36,029 bases of DNA from JBPBQZ01 sp050955105. Lineage in GTDB: Bacteria; Pseudomonadota; Gammaproteobacteria; Burkholderiales; Burkholderiaceae. Below, one piece after another: positions 16,701 to 23,646 of this stretch. The stretch covers positions 1 to 36,029 of the forward strand of contig JBPBQZ010000110.1 in the NCBI GenBank assembly GCA_050955105.1, in the 5' to 3' direction. Position numbers and translations under genes: made by a program. The first letter of the stretch is position 1. Each line of letters opens with the position of its first letter. The notes under the pieces were generated by a model. That model had not been told where the DNA came from. It saw only the letters and a list, made by a program, of their open reading frames with translations, and did no database searches.

Positions 16701-18403
16701 GCATGCCGCTGAATCTGTCGGTCACCTCGCCACAACCGCCGGACGAGCCTGCACCGGTAGCGGACGTGTTACCCGGCTCGCGGTCGCCGAGTGCGGCCGG
16801 CCCCAAGGTGAAGCCGCCGCAGCACATCGTGCTGACGCTTGGGCCGATCGCCGCGGACTTCGTGCGCGGCGGCGGTACCGTGCCGCCGACGATTGCCGGG
16901 GCGATCGGCGTCAATCACCCGGCCGTGGCCCCGGCACATGGCATCGTCGCGAACGTCATGCTCGACACCTTCGACGCCGACGCCTGGCGCGCGCTGGTCG
17001 CGCAGGCGGCGCGCTCGGCGCAGGCCGGAGCCAATAACCCGAACGCCACCCCAGCCTCACCCTCAGCATCGGCATCGGCGTCGGCGTCGGCAATGGCGGC
17101 GAATTCGACCGCGCCGTCGGATACCGAAGCGGCGCCAGCCAGCGCGTCCATCGCCTCGCTCGCGGCCGCGCAGAAATTTCGTTTGAGCCCGGCGCTGCTG
17201 CCATCGGCCGTCGATATTCGCATCGGCACATTGACGCTGCTGTCACGACGCTGGGATGGTGTCGCGCTAACCGCTGCGCAACAGAACAGCCAATGGCAAG
17301 CACATCTCGATTCGGCCCAGGTAGCGGGCGATATAGATTGGCGCCCCGCACACGTTGCCGCCAACGGTGCGCCTTCCGGCGGCGCACTGCAGGCGCATTT
17401 CAGCCGCGTGAATGTGCCTGACGCGCCACCTGACGCCAGCAAGGTTTACCCGCCGCACAGCGTTACCTTGCCGACCGAACCACCGCTCGGACTGCCGTCT
17501 CTCGACATCGCGATCGACCGTCTGTCGATCGGCAAGCGCGACCTGGGACAGATCGGCCTGCATGCGTACAACGCCGAAAACGCAGGGGTGGCCGCGCTGA
17601 TTGTCGATCCGCTCACGCTCGACAGCCCAGCCGCTCATCTGAACTTCAGCGGTAGCTGGCGCGCCAGCCAAAACGTCGCGGCCGATGCGCCGACCACCTC
17701 GGTGAGCTTCAAGGCGGATATCGTCGATGCCGGCAAGCTGATCCAGCAACTGGGCTTTCCGCGCAGTCTGCAACGCGGCGCCGGCAGCGTTTCGGGCAAT
17801 CTCGATTGGCGCGGCGCGCCCGCCGCCATCGACTACTCCTCGCTGAACGGCAAGCTGTTGCTCGACCTGCGTCGGGGTCAGATTCTCAAGGCCGAGCCGG
17901 CCATCGGCAAGTTGATCGGCCTGCTGAGCCTGCAAACCCTCGGCCGCCTGCTGATGCTCGATTTCAGTGGCGTGTTTGGCGCGGGCTTGCCTTTCGACCG
18001 CGTGCACGGTACCGCCGATGTCACCGCCGGCGTCGTGCGTTCCGATGATTTCGAGCTTACCGGCCCGGCCGCACACGCCACCGTGCGTGGCGAGGCCGAT
18101 CTGGTGCGCAATCGTGAAGACCTGCTGATAACCGCCATCCCGCATATCAACGCCGGCTCGGCGTCGCTCGCGGCGGCCATCGTCAACCCCTTGATCGGCC
18201 TGGGCAGCCTGGTGGCCCAATTGGTTCTGTCGGAATCGCTAGCCAGGCGTTTTGCGCTGCGGTATCACGTTACCGGCACGCTATCGTCCCCGCATATTGA
18301 ACGATTGAAGGGCAATCGCGGTAATATGGATCCTCCGTCGAACCCGCCGCAAAGTGGCGTTCCCGCCGGTGCTTCCGACAGTATTTCCACGGTGACCCCA
18401 TGA
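13706..18403 (+). CDS. yhdP: YhdP family envelope protein (AsmA-like, DUF3971)
   Basis: YhdP belongs to the AsmA-like bridge proteins that span the periplasm and help move phospholipids to the outer membrane. The 1565-residue protein has a cytoplasmic basic start, one membrane helix at about residues 31-50 (LLLVVAIIYFIIGLAALGV), and then a very long periplasmic part with beta-rich repeats. The C-terminus has the family block with AHATVRGEADL and RFALRYHVTGTLSSPHIERL. Low-complexity tracts interrupt it: Ala/Ser/Thr/Val-rich at about residues 537-616, Pro-rich near 1000-1035, and (Ser-Ala) rich near 1110-1150. It overlaps the nitrilase gene by four bases (ATGA), so the two are translationally coupled. 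The inserts make it longer than E. coli YhdP (about 1270 residues). Confidence 0.93.
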   Translation: MPDRPATPAETDVRNPDRPRDRRVLRRVLKGLLLVVAIIYFIIGLAALGVRYVIAPHIDAFRPRIEALASRALGAPVSIGRLSASWQGLSPTLDVDALKITPGLSVEHLHAVVAWRSLLHGQPVFEQLQIDAPDLLAQRDAQGHLSIAGVTLRRRGGHPYAFMDWLLEQGTVVLRQGTLHWRDQTRAAPPATLRGLQLVVRNSLTSHEIGLQGHGDDGTVGALDVRARFNHALLSERGNPMHWTGRAYLSINAADLTAIGAYLPVGKLQPAQGHVGAQAWLSFADGHASDAHGSIQGNAIVLAIDDKLQRLELPSLAAQWSLNQRSNDYRISLHDLSMEIAGQAPLQDGTPVLRVLHIGRFDGRYRAAAPGRGEIIAASGDIVDLGLLAEIGGSLPLPARVATRLALLDPRGVLTNYQLDFERAAPPPDASAATIRASANAGSAPLIRYRIAARFDHAGLAAQQPPPGLTAAGHPRAGAPGFDNMSGRIDADESKGALTLDAQNAGVTIRGLFDEPRLAFDALRGQASWHIGGLDAAAGSASATATATAASVASSAAASATPTVSTTAASASVATVAPLARAPAPTITSATLADASAAAQAAASTSVAVPVATALSRVPGQFIHVDSAKFAFSNADANGTLAVGFHGPFADLRAGRLDLNAVLDSMQVARVPRYLPTSISPKIRAYLGHALLAGQGRHGTLQIHGPLNEFPFNRHPDTGVFRIAAPFTGARFDPSPYPPLRLIDGSVQHWPTVNAISGHFDLDGPHLGFDVTHGEYKRVVLSGVQGRIQNLADRQEGMVIRGAANGPLADMLDYGNGGPLPVWTGHASERLHATGNAALSLTLKVPRRPPAPLNAPPTVPVKRAQFDGALAFDGNTLTYDKAPPISELHGRLNFGPHRFALQDVKGRFLGGPLSVTGGLHPDGSASVAGNGRLTAAGLQDFIGSASAVAPFMHRLSGELAYALNVDAHSHAPPQITLRSDLVGLGSALPAPLDKAAAASMPLNLSVTSPQPPDEPAPVADVLPGSRSPSAAGPKVKPPQHIVLTLGPIAADFVRGGGTVPPTIAGAIGVNHPAVAPAHGIVANVMLDTFDADAWRALVAQAARSAQAGANNPNATPASPSASASASASAMAANSTAPSDTEAAPASASIASLAAAQKFRLSPALLPSAVDIRIGTLTLLSRRWDGVALTAAQQNSQWQAHLDSAQVAGDIDWRPAHVAANGAPSGGALQAHFSRVNVPDAPPDASKVYPPHSVTLPTEPPLGLPSLDIAIDRLSIGKRDLGQIGLHAYNAENAGVAALIVDPLTLDSPAAHLNFSGSWRASQNVAADAPTTSVSFKADIVDAGKLIQQLGFPRSLQRGAGSVSGNLDWRGAPAAIDYSSLNGKLLLDLRRGQILKAEPAIGKLIGLLSLQTLGRLLMLDFSGVFGAGLPFDRVHGTADVTAGVVRSDDFELTGPAAHATVRGEADLVRNREDLLITAIPHINAGSASLAAAIVNPLIGLGSLVAQLVLSESLARRFALRYHVTGTLSSPHIERLKGNRGNMDPPSNPPQSGVPAGASDSISTVTP
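15332..15349. repeat. Short hexanucleotide repeat GCGACA x3 inside yhdP
   Basis: Three perfect six-base units sit in the region coding for the alternating Ala-Thr stretch near residue 545. They lie within about 240 bases of low-complexity coding sequence and look like a small relative of the pabB expansion. Confidence 0.8.
17066..17089. repeat. Short hexanucleotide repeat GCRTCG x4 inside yhdP
   Basis: Two GCATCG units are followed by two GCGTCG units, read in frame as alternating Ala and Ser in the second low-complexity tract (near residue 1125). The one-base variation between units shows this tract is older than the perfect repeat in pabB. Confidence 0.75.
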
Positions 18404-19272
18404 GTGCTTCATCCGCACCGTCCGCCGGCCCTTCTGCCGCCGCGCCGGCTTCCAGCGCTGCGCGGTTTCGCGTGGCCGCACTACAGATGGTCAGCAAACC
18501 CGACCTCGATGCCAACCTGGCCGACGCCGCGGCGTTGATCGCCGAGGCCGCGCGAAATGGCGTGCAGATGGTGCTGCTGCCTGAGTATTTCTGCCTGATG
18601 GGCCGCCACGACAGCGACAAGGTGGCGATACGCGAAACGCCGGGCGACCTGGCAAACGGCGTGATTCAACGCATGCTGGAAGAATCGGCGCGCACGCATC
18701 GCGTATGGGTGGTCGGCGGCACCTTGCCGCTGGTGGCGCCCGAGCCCGAACGCGTGCTGAACACCACGCTGGTGTTCGATCCAACCGGCCGCCAGGTGGC
18801 GCGCTACGACAAAATCCACTTGTTCAGCTTTTCGCAGGGCGACCAGGCGTTCGACGAGTCGCGCACCATCCGGCCGGGCAGCGCACCGACCACCTTCGAC
18901 GCACCATTCGGTCGCGTCGGCCTGTCAATCTGCTACGACCTGCGCTTTCCCGAGCTATATCGGGCTTTTGGCGATTGCGCCTTGATTGTGGTGCCTTCCG
19001 CCTTCACCTATACGACGGGTTCGGCGCACTGGGAAATCCTGCTGCGCGCCCGCGCCATTGAAAATCAATGCTACGTACTCGCCGCCGCGCAAGGCGGTCG
19101 CCATGAAAACGGCCGTCGCACCTGGGGGCACAGCATGCTGATCGATCCATGGGGCAATATCGTGGCGCAGCGAGAAGAAGGACCGGGCATCGTCGCCGGC
19201 GACATCGATCCGCAGCGCATTGCTGAAGTGCGCGCCAGTCTTCCGGCTCTCGGACATCGCGTCATCAGGTGA
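18400..19272 (+). CDS. Nitrilase-family amidohydrolase (Nit/omega-amidase type)
   Basis: This 290-residue protein is a carbon-nitrogen hydrolase. The catalytic triad is visible: Glu62 in LLPEYF, Lys138 in YDKIHLF and Cys178 in SICYDLRFPELYR. The YDKIHLF and LRFPELYR forms resemble the Nit1/YafV/deaminated-glutathione amidase branch rather than true nitrilases. The N-terminal 20 residues are an Ala/Ser/Pro-rich tail not typical of the fold. It overlaps yhdP by four bases and precedes tldD by 37 bases, a trio I recall from other Burkholderia genomes. A likely role is metabolite repair (removal of deaminated glutathione), which is inference. Confidence 0.92.
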   Translation: MSASSAPSAGPSAAAPASSAARFRVAALQMVSKPDLDANLADAAALIAEAARNGVQMVLLPEYFCLMGRHDSDKVAIRETPGDLANGVIQRMLEESARTHRVWVVGGTLPLVAPEPERVLNTTLVFDPTGRQVARYDKIHLFSFSQGDQAFDESRTIRPGSAPTTFDAPFGRVGLSICYDLRFPELYRAFGDCALIVVPSAFTYTTGSAHWEILLRARAIENQCYVLAAAQGGRHENGRRTWGHSMLIDPWGNIVAQREEGPGIVAGDIDPQRIAEVRASLPALGHRVIR

Positions 19273-19309
19273 TGGGCGTTTCACGCCATCGCCGCAACCG
19301 AACCTCTCT

Positions 19310-20812
19310 ATGAACATCATCGAACCTGGCATCCGCAACCTGGCTACCGCGAAAGAAATGCTGCTCACGCCCTATGGGCTCGACGAGACGCAGCTCTCCG
19401 CCGTGCTGGCGTCGATCTTCACGCATCGCGTGGACTACGCCGACCTGTATTTCCAGATGACGCGCAGCGAAGGCTGGAGCCTGGAAGAAGGCATCGTCAA
19501 ATCGGGCAGCTTCAGTATCGAACAGGGCGTGGGCGTGCGCGCGATCGCGGGCGAACGTACCGCCTTCGCCTACTCCGACGAACTGTCGGCCGATGCATTG
19601 ATGCAGGCCGCCGATGCCACGCGGGCGATTGCGCGACGCGGCAGCGGCGGTCGCGCGCGGGTGGGCCAGGCGCGCGGCGCTACGCGTCTCGGGCCGCTGG
19701 GCACGCGCGAACTGACGGGGATCGGCGGACGCGATCTGTATCGGGCGGCCGATCCGCTGTCGTCGCTCGACGCCACCGCGAAAGTGGCGCTGCTCGAACG
19801 CGTCGAACAAATGGCGCGCGCGCGTGATCCGCGCATCGTGCAGGTGATGGCCGGTCTGGCTGCTGAATACGACGTGGTGCTGGTGGCGCGCAGCGACGGC
19901 GCGCTGGCCGCCGACGTGCGCCCGCTGGTGCGGGTGTCGGTCACGGTTATCGCCAAGCAGGGCGATCGTCGCGAAGTCGGCACCAGCGGCGGCGGCGGAC
20001 GCTTCGACTATGGCTATTTCGACGATGCGACGCTCAGTCACTATGTCGATGAGGCAGTCCGCTCGGCGCTGGTCAATCTCGATGCGCGCCCCGCGCCGGC
20101 CGGGAATATGACGGTCGTGCTCGGACCGGGCTGGCCCGGCGTGCTGTTGCACGAAGCCATCGGCCACGGCCTGGAAGGCGATTTCAATCGCAAGGGTTCT
20201 TCGGCATTCGCGGGTCGCATCGGCGAGCGCGTGGCCGCGAAAGGCGTCACCGTGGTCGATGACGGCACGCTGCCGAACCGCCGCGGTTCGCTGAATATCG
20301 ATGACGAAGGTAACCCCACGCAGTGCACGACGCTGATCGAGGACGGCGTGCTGAAGGGCTACATCCAGGATTCGCTGAACGCGCGCTTGATGAAAATGCC
20401 GATCACCGGCAACGCCCGGCGCGAGTCGTATGCGGCGCTGCCGCTGCCGCGCATGACCAACACCTACATGCTCGGCGGCGACAAGGATCCGGCCGAAATC
20501 ATCGCCTCGGTAAAAAACGGTTTGTATGCAGCAAACTTCGGCGGCGGCCAAGTCGATATCACCAACGGCAAGTTCGTGTTCTCCGCGTCCGAGGCCTACA
20601 TGATCGAGAACGGCAAGATCACCTATCCGGTGAAAGGCGCCACCTTGATCGGCAGCGGTCCGGAATCGTTGAAATACGTAACGATGATCGGCAACGACAT
20701 GGCGCTGGATCCGGGCGTGGGCGTGTGCGGCAAGGAAGGGCAAAGCGTGCCGGTGGGCGTGGGCCAGCCGACCCTGCGCATTGAACGCATGACGGTGGGC
20801 GGCACGGTATAA
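19310..20812 (+). CDS. tldD: Metalloprotease TldD
   Basis: TldD pairs with TldE (PmbA) as a zinc protease that in E. coli matures microcin B17 and degrades the CcdA antitoxin. The 500-residue protein has the metal-binding HExxxH motif (HEAIGH, residues 281-286) followed by GLEGDFNRK, and the C-terminal domain ending in GVGQPTLRIERMTVGGTV. I chose the ATG at 19310 because the family starts about there (MNIIEPGIRN) and the longer frame upstream would overlap the nitrilase gene. It is the last gene of the yhdP cluster. The partner pmbA is not in this window. Confidence 0.97.
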   Translation: MNIIEPGIRNLATAKEMLLTPYGLDETQLSAVLASIFTHRVDYADLYFQMTRSEGWSLEEGIVKSGSFSIEQGVGVRAIAGERTAFAYSDELSADALMQAADATRAIARRGSGGRARVGQARGATRLGPLGTRELTGIGGRDLYRAADPLSSLDATAKVALLERVEQMARARDPRIVQVMAGLAAEYDVVLVARSDGALAADVRPLVRVSVTVIAKQGDRREVGTSGGGGRFDYGYFDDATLSHYVDEAVRSALVNLDARPAPAGNMTVVLGPGWPGVLLHEAIGHGLEGDFNRKGSSAFAGRIGERVAAKGVTVVDDGTLPNRRGSLNIDDEGNPTQCTTLIEDGVLKGYIQDSLNARLMKMPITGNARRESYAALPLPRMTNTYMLGGDKDPAEIIASVKNGLYAANFGGGQVDITNGKFVFSASEAYMIENGKITYPVKGATLIGSGPESLKYVTMIGNDMALDPGVGVCGKEGQSVPVGVGQPTLRIERMTVGGTV

Positions 20813-20991
20813 AGCTTGGTTTGGCGCGGTGGGCGGCAGGCGCGCTGCCTGCTTCTCGCGCAGAGCATGGATCACGCGAATCATGCGGCCATGGCTTGCG
20901 CGGCCGATGCGTCGGTTGACGCGCCCAGGCACCGAAGTACCGCGCCCATCGATGCTTCGGTACAACTTTTCCGCATTATTTGCCAATCTGC

Positions 20992-21020
20992 TTGCGGGCC
21001 TCGATTTCACGGCGTATAAC
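20992..21020 (+). promoter_or_regulatory. Candidate sigma-70 promoter of the aroG leader
   Basis: TATAAC (21015-21020) matches the -10 consensus at five of six positions. Seventeen bases upstream is TTGCGG (20992-20997), with only TTG conserved. The predicted start near 21027 places the leader ATG about 30 bases into the transcript. The stretch 20813-20990 between tldD and this promoter shows no convincing gene or structure. Confidence 0.55.
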
Positions 21021-21057
21021 GTCACTCACACTTCAGCACCCAAAGCGTTTAAAGAAA

Positions 21058-21126
21058 ATGTTCGGTTCGTTCTACTTTTACTTCTTCTACGATCTCAATC
21101 CCATGGCGGACCGAGAGGCGTGTTGA
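21058..21126 (+). CDS. aroG leader peptide (Phe/Tyr-rich, attenuation)
   Basis: This 22-codon ORF encodes five Phe and three Tyr residues, with FYFYFFY at residues 5-11, and ends in TGA 18 bases before the terminator stem. Composition, size and position match leader peptides such as PheL of E. coli, where ribosome stalling at aromatic codons during shortage of charged tRNA prevents termination. The start has only a weak AAAG-type ribosome site. The ORF would sense tRNA-Phe and tRNA-Tyr supply for aroG. No homologue is claimed; identification is from composition and context. Confidence 0.8.
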   Translation: MFGSFYFYFFYDLNPMADREAC

Positions 21127-21178
21127 CGTAAAGTGAACCCTCCGAAAAAACCGCCAGCCCGTCTGGCGGTTTTTTTTT
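21062..21178 (+). promoter_or_regulatory. aroG transcription attenuator with alternative pairings
   Basis: Four segments can be read. Segment 1 is TCGGTTCG (21062-21069), just before the aromatic codons. Segment 2 is TGGCGGACCGA (21104-21114), in the last part of the leader ORF. Segment 3 is CCGCCAG (21151-21157) and segment 4 is CTGGCGG (21163-21169). Segment 1 pairs with CGGACCGA of segment 2 over eight positions (one G-U). TGGCGG of segment 2 pairs with CCGCCA of segment 3 as antiterminator. Segments 3 and 4 form the terminator. A ribosome stalled on the aromatic codons would mask segment 1 and free segment 2 to block termination. The pairings are seen; the mechanism is inferred from known attenuators. 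Confidence 0.75.
21145..21178 (+). terminator. Intrinsic terminator between leader peptide and aroG
   Basis: AAAAAACCGCCAG and CTGGCGG plus T-run form a 13-bp stem (seven GC-rich pairs extended by six A-T pairs) with the loop CCCGT. Nine T residues follow (21170-21178). It sits 15 bases before the aroG start codon, so every aroG transcript from upstream must read through it. The A-run makes it functional in both directions. Confidence 0.93.
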
Positions 21179-21193
21179 AGTCTCAGGAAAAAC

Positions 21194-22267
21194 ATGCCTC
21201 CGCACAACACCGACGACGTCCGGATACGAGAGTTGAAAGAATTGATTCCACCGGCCCATTTAATCCGCGAATTCAGTTGCGACGAAAGTCGCTCGGATCT
21301 GATATTCCAATCGCGCGATGCCATGCATCGCATCCTGCACGGCATGGATGATCGGCTGATCGTCATCATCGGCCCCTGCTCGATCCATGATCCGCGCGCC
21401 GCGCTCGACTACGCGGCACGGCTCGCGACCGAGCGCGCCCGCTTCGCCGACGAACTCGAGATCGTCATGCGCGTGTATTTCGAGAAGCCGCGCACCACCG
21501 TCGGCTGGAAAGGCTTGATCAACGATCCGTACATGGACAACAGCTTCAAGATCAACGACGGCCTGCGGATGGCGCGTGAGCTGTTGTTCAATATCAACGG
21601 CCTGGGCGTGCCGGCCGGTACCGAATACCTGGACATGATCAGTCCGCAATACATCGCCGACCTCATTTCGTGGGGTGCAATCGGCGCACGTACCACTGAA
21701 TCGCAAGTGCATCGCGAACTGGCCTCTGGCTTGTCGTGCCCGGTGGGCTTCAAGAACGGCACCGACGGTAACGTCAAGATCGCCGTCGACGCCATCAAGG
21801 CCGCTTCGCAACCCCATCATTTCCTGTCGGTAACGAAAGGCGGACATTCCGCGATCGTTTCCACCGCAGGCAATGAGGACTGCCACATCATCTTGCGCGG
21901 CGGCAAGCAGCCGAATTTCGACGCGGCCAGTGTCGATTCGGCGTGCGCGGAAATCGGGCGCGCGGGATTAGCCGCCCGTCTGATGGTCGACGCCAGCCAT
22001 GCGAATAGCCAGAAGAAACATGAAAACCAGATTCCGGTATGCGCGGACATCGGCCGGCAGCTCGCTGCGGGCGAAGAACGCATCGTCGGCGTAATGGTGG
22101 AATCCAATCTTGTGGGCGGTCGCCAGGATCTGACGCCGGGGCAAGAGCTGACGTATGGTCAGAGCGTGACCGATGCTTGTATCGATTGGGACAGCAGCCT
22201 TGAAGTGCTGCAAACTCTTGCCGGCGCAGTCCGGGCGCGACGCGTTGCGCGGGGCAACGGCAATTAG
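21194..22267 (+). CDS. aroG: 3-deoxy-7-phosphoheptulonate (DAHP) synthase, class I
   Basis: This enzyme joins phosphoenolpyruvate and erythrose 4-phosphate, the first step of the shikimate pathway to Phe, Tyr and Trp. The 357-residue protein is of the AroF/AroG/AroH type, with GPCSIHDP near residues 59-66, ARTTESQVHRELASG in the middle, FKNGTDGN, and VDASHANSQKKHENQ near the end of the barrel. ATG at 21194 has AGGA five bases upstream. Allosteric specificity cannot be read safely from sequence. The Phe/Tyr-rich leader peptide and terminator before it suggest control by phenylalanine and tyrosine supply at the transcription level, and a terminator follows. Confidence 0.97.
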   Translation: MPPHNTDDVRIRELKELIPPAHLIREFSCDESRSDLIFQSRDAMHRILHGMDDRLIVIIGPCSIHDPRAALDYAARLATERARFADELEIVMRVYFEKPRTTVGWKGLINDPYMDNSFKINDGLRMARELLFNINGLGVPAGTEYLDMISPQYIADLISWGAIGARTTESQVHRELASGLSCPVGFKNGTDGNVKIAVDAIKAASQPHHFLSVTKGGHSAIVSTAGNEDCHIILRGGKQPNFDAASVDSACAEIGRAGLAARLMVDASHANSQKKHENQIPVCADIGRQLAAGEERIVGVMVESNLVGGRQDLTPGQELTYGQSVTDACIDWDSSLEVLQTLAGAVRARRVARGNGN

Positions 22268-22278
22268 TCTGAAATGGC

Positions 22279-22312
22279 AAAGCGGAGTGCCCAACTGGGC
22301 CGCTCCGCTTTT
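22279..22312 (+). terminator. Terminator downstream of aroG
   Basis: Stem AAAGCGGAG and CTCCGCTTT enclose an inner GCCC/GGGC helix, followed by a short TTTT. It lies 12 bases after the aroG stop. The reverse strand also has a short T-run, so it could end transcripts of the convergent 68-codon gene too. Confidence 0.75.
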
Positions 22313-22397
22313 GCTACGAACTGTCTACGCACGTCACGAGGCGCCTGAATCGTCAAATGGGGCTCGTGCAGCGCGCATCGATCGAGCAATGAACCGA

Positions 22398-22604
22398 TTA
22401 GCTCGGCACCCCAGGCAGCGGCAATCCGCCATCGATGCCTTCGATATCGTTCGCCATCTGTTCGCACAACGCCACCAGCAGTCCGGCCGGCAACGACGCA
22501 CATCCGACATTCGTCGTCGTGCCCGTGGCATGAGCAGAAGTAATGCCCATGGTCAGCACACCGGCACTTAGCGCCAACGCCACCACTCGTTTGATTGCCT
22601 TCAT
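22398..22604 (-). CDS. Small exported protein, 68 residues, unknown function
   Basis: The start is well supported: AAGGAG lies seven to eight bases before ATG. The protein has a textbook signal peptide (MKAIKR, then a hydrophobic core VVALALSAGVLTMGI, then a cut predicted after residue 26 in SAHA). The mature part is about 42 residues, with Cys35 and Cys47 able to form one disulfide, and ends in the Pro/Gly-rich GGLPLPGVPS. It should be periplasmic or secreted. It converges on aroG with the terminator between them. I do not recognise the family. Confidence 0.75.
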   Translation of the reverse strand: MKAIKRVVALALSAGVLTMGITSAHATGTTTNVGCASLPAGLLVALCEQMANDIEGIDGGLPLPGVPS

Positions 22605-22800
22605 TGAATATCTCCTTTTTAAGTAGAACCAATTATCTTGCGCTGGACGGTCAGCGCGAAATAAGTATAGGCGGTACTGACGCGAGGCCGAGGCGATCGG
22701 CTCTATAGGAGAATTCGGCTCGAAGCAGCGCCCTGTCTCGAAATTACCATCCCGAATTTATTAACGAGATAGATGCGCGGCGGCGCGTTGGTGAGTGGGG

Positions 22801-23364
22801 TCAGCTTGGCTGAGAGTCTTGCGGACGGCGCTGCCAAAGTACATCCGTGCCTCCTTCGGCGCGATTGAGCACACGCGACAGGACGAACATCAGATCGGAA
22901 AGTCGATTTAGATATTGCCGCACGGGCGCCCTTACGGCATCGCGCTGTGCAAGCGTGACGATGGCCCGCTCGGCGCGCCGGCAAACGGTACGGCAAACGT
23001 GCGCCAGCGCCGCGGCGCGCGTGCCGCCTGGCAAAACGAATTCGGCCAAAGGCGGCAACGCAGCGTTATAGCGGTCGATGGCTTGGTCGAGATTTGCTAC
23101 GTGCCGTGCGCCGAGCATCTCATGTCCAGGAATGCACAACTCGCCGCCCAGATCGAAGAGATCGTGCTGAACTGTGCGCAGACACGCCGCGATCTCGGTC
23201 GGCAGTGCTTCGGCCAGTAGCACGCCCAGGCTGGCGTTCAGTTCGTCGACCTCTCCCAGTGCGTGAATTCGGGCATCGTCTTTTGCGACACGACTGCCGT
23301 CGCCAAGCCCCGTGCTGCCATCGTCGCCGGTACGGGTGGTGATTCTGCTTAAACGATTACTCAT
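22801..23364 (-). CDS. Cob(I)alamin adenosyltransferase, PduO type
   Basis: The enzyme adds the adenosyl group from ATP to cob(I)alamin to make coenzyme B12. The 187-residue protein has the PduO/MMAB N-terminal ATP-binding motif TRTGDDGSTGLGDG (residues 10-23), ALGEVDELNASLG, and the later RRAER and LNRLSDLMFVLSR segments, the latter typical of the C-terminal active-site helix. It is not related to the CobA/BtuR family. No cobalamin riboswitch is visible upstream, and neighbours do not point to one B12 enzyme. A 75-codon ORF ends with an ATGA overlap at its start, but I doubt it is a gene. Confidence 0.95.
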   Translation of the reverse strand: MSNRLSRITTRTGDDGSTGLGDGSRVAKDDARIHALGEVDELNASLGVLLAEALPTEIAACLRTVQHDLFDLGGELCIPGHEMLGARHVANLDQAIDRYNAALPPLAEFVLPGGTRAAALAHVCRTVCRRAERAIVTLAQRDAVRAPVRQYLNRLSDLMFVLSRVLNRAEGGTDVLWQRRPQDSQPS

Positions 23365-23410
23365 CTGTATTTCGCCTCAATGCGCGACGGCGCTCCGTCG
23401 CTAGCGCTTA

Positions 23411-23444
<34 letters not shown>

Positions 23445-23646
23445 TGCCGATGCTGACGCCGACGCGATGCCGATGCGGAACCCGCGGCCGCATTTACAAA
23501 GAACATTCGTGCGGGCGGCCCGCGCCGAACGGCCTGCATAATGCCCGCGCATTATAGATTCCCCTGCCCATGGCGCCCGCTCGGACACGGAATCGGCTGT
23601 AAAATCATCCGCCTAAGCACCGGGTGACCGGCTAGGAGACTTTGAC

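Noticed and set aside
19265..21025. 586-codon minus-strand ORF across tldD
   Set aside because: Antisense shadow, rich in Arg and His; tldD on the plus strand has intact motifs.
20816..21131. Two overlapping plus-strand ORFs downstream of tldD
   Set aside because: They have no ribosome site and no recognisable features; they run across the aroG promoter and the leader peptide.
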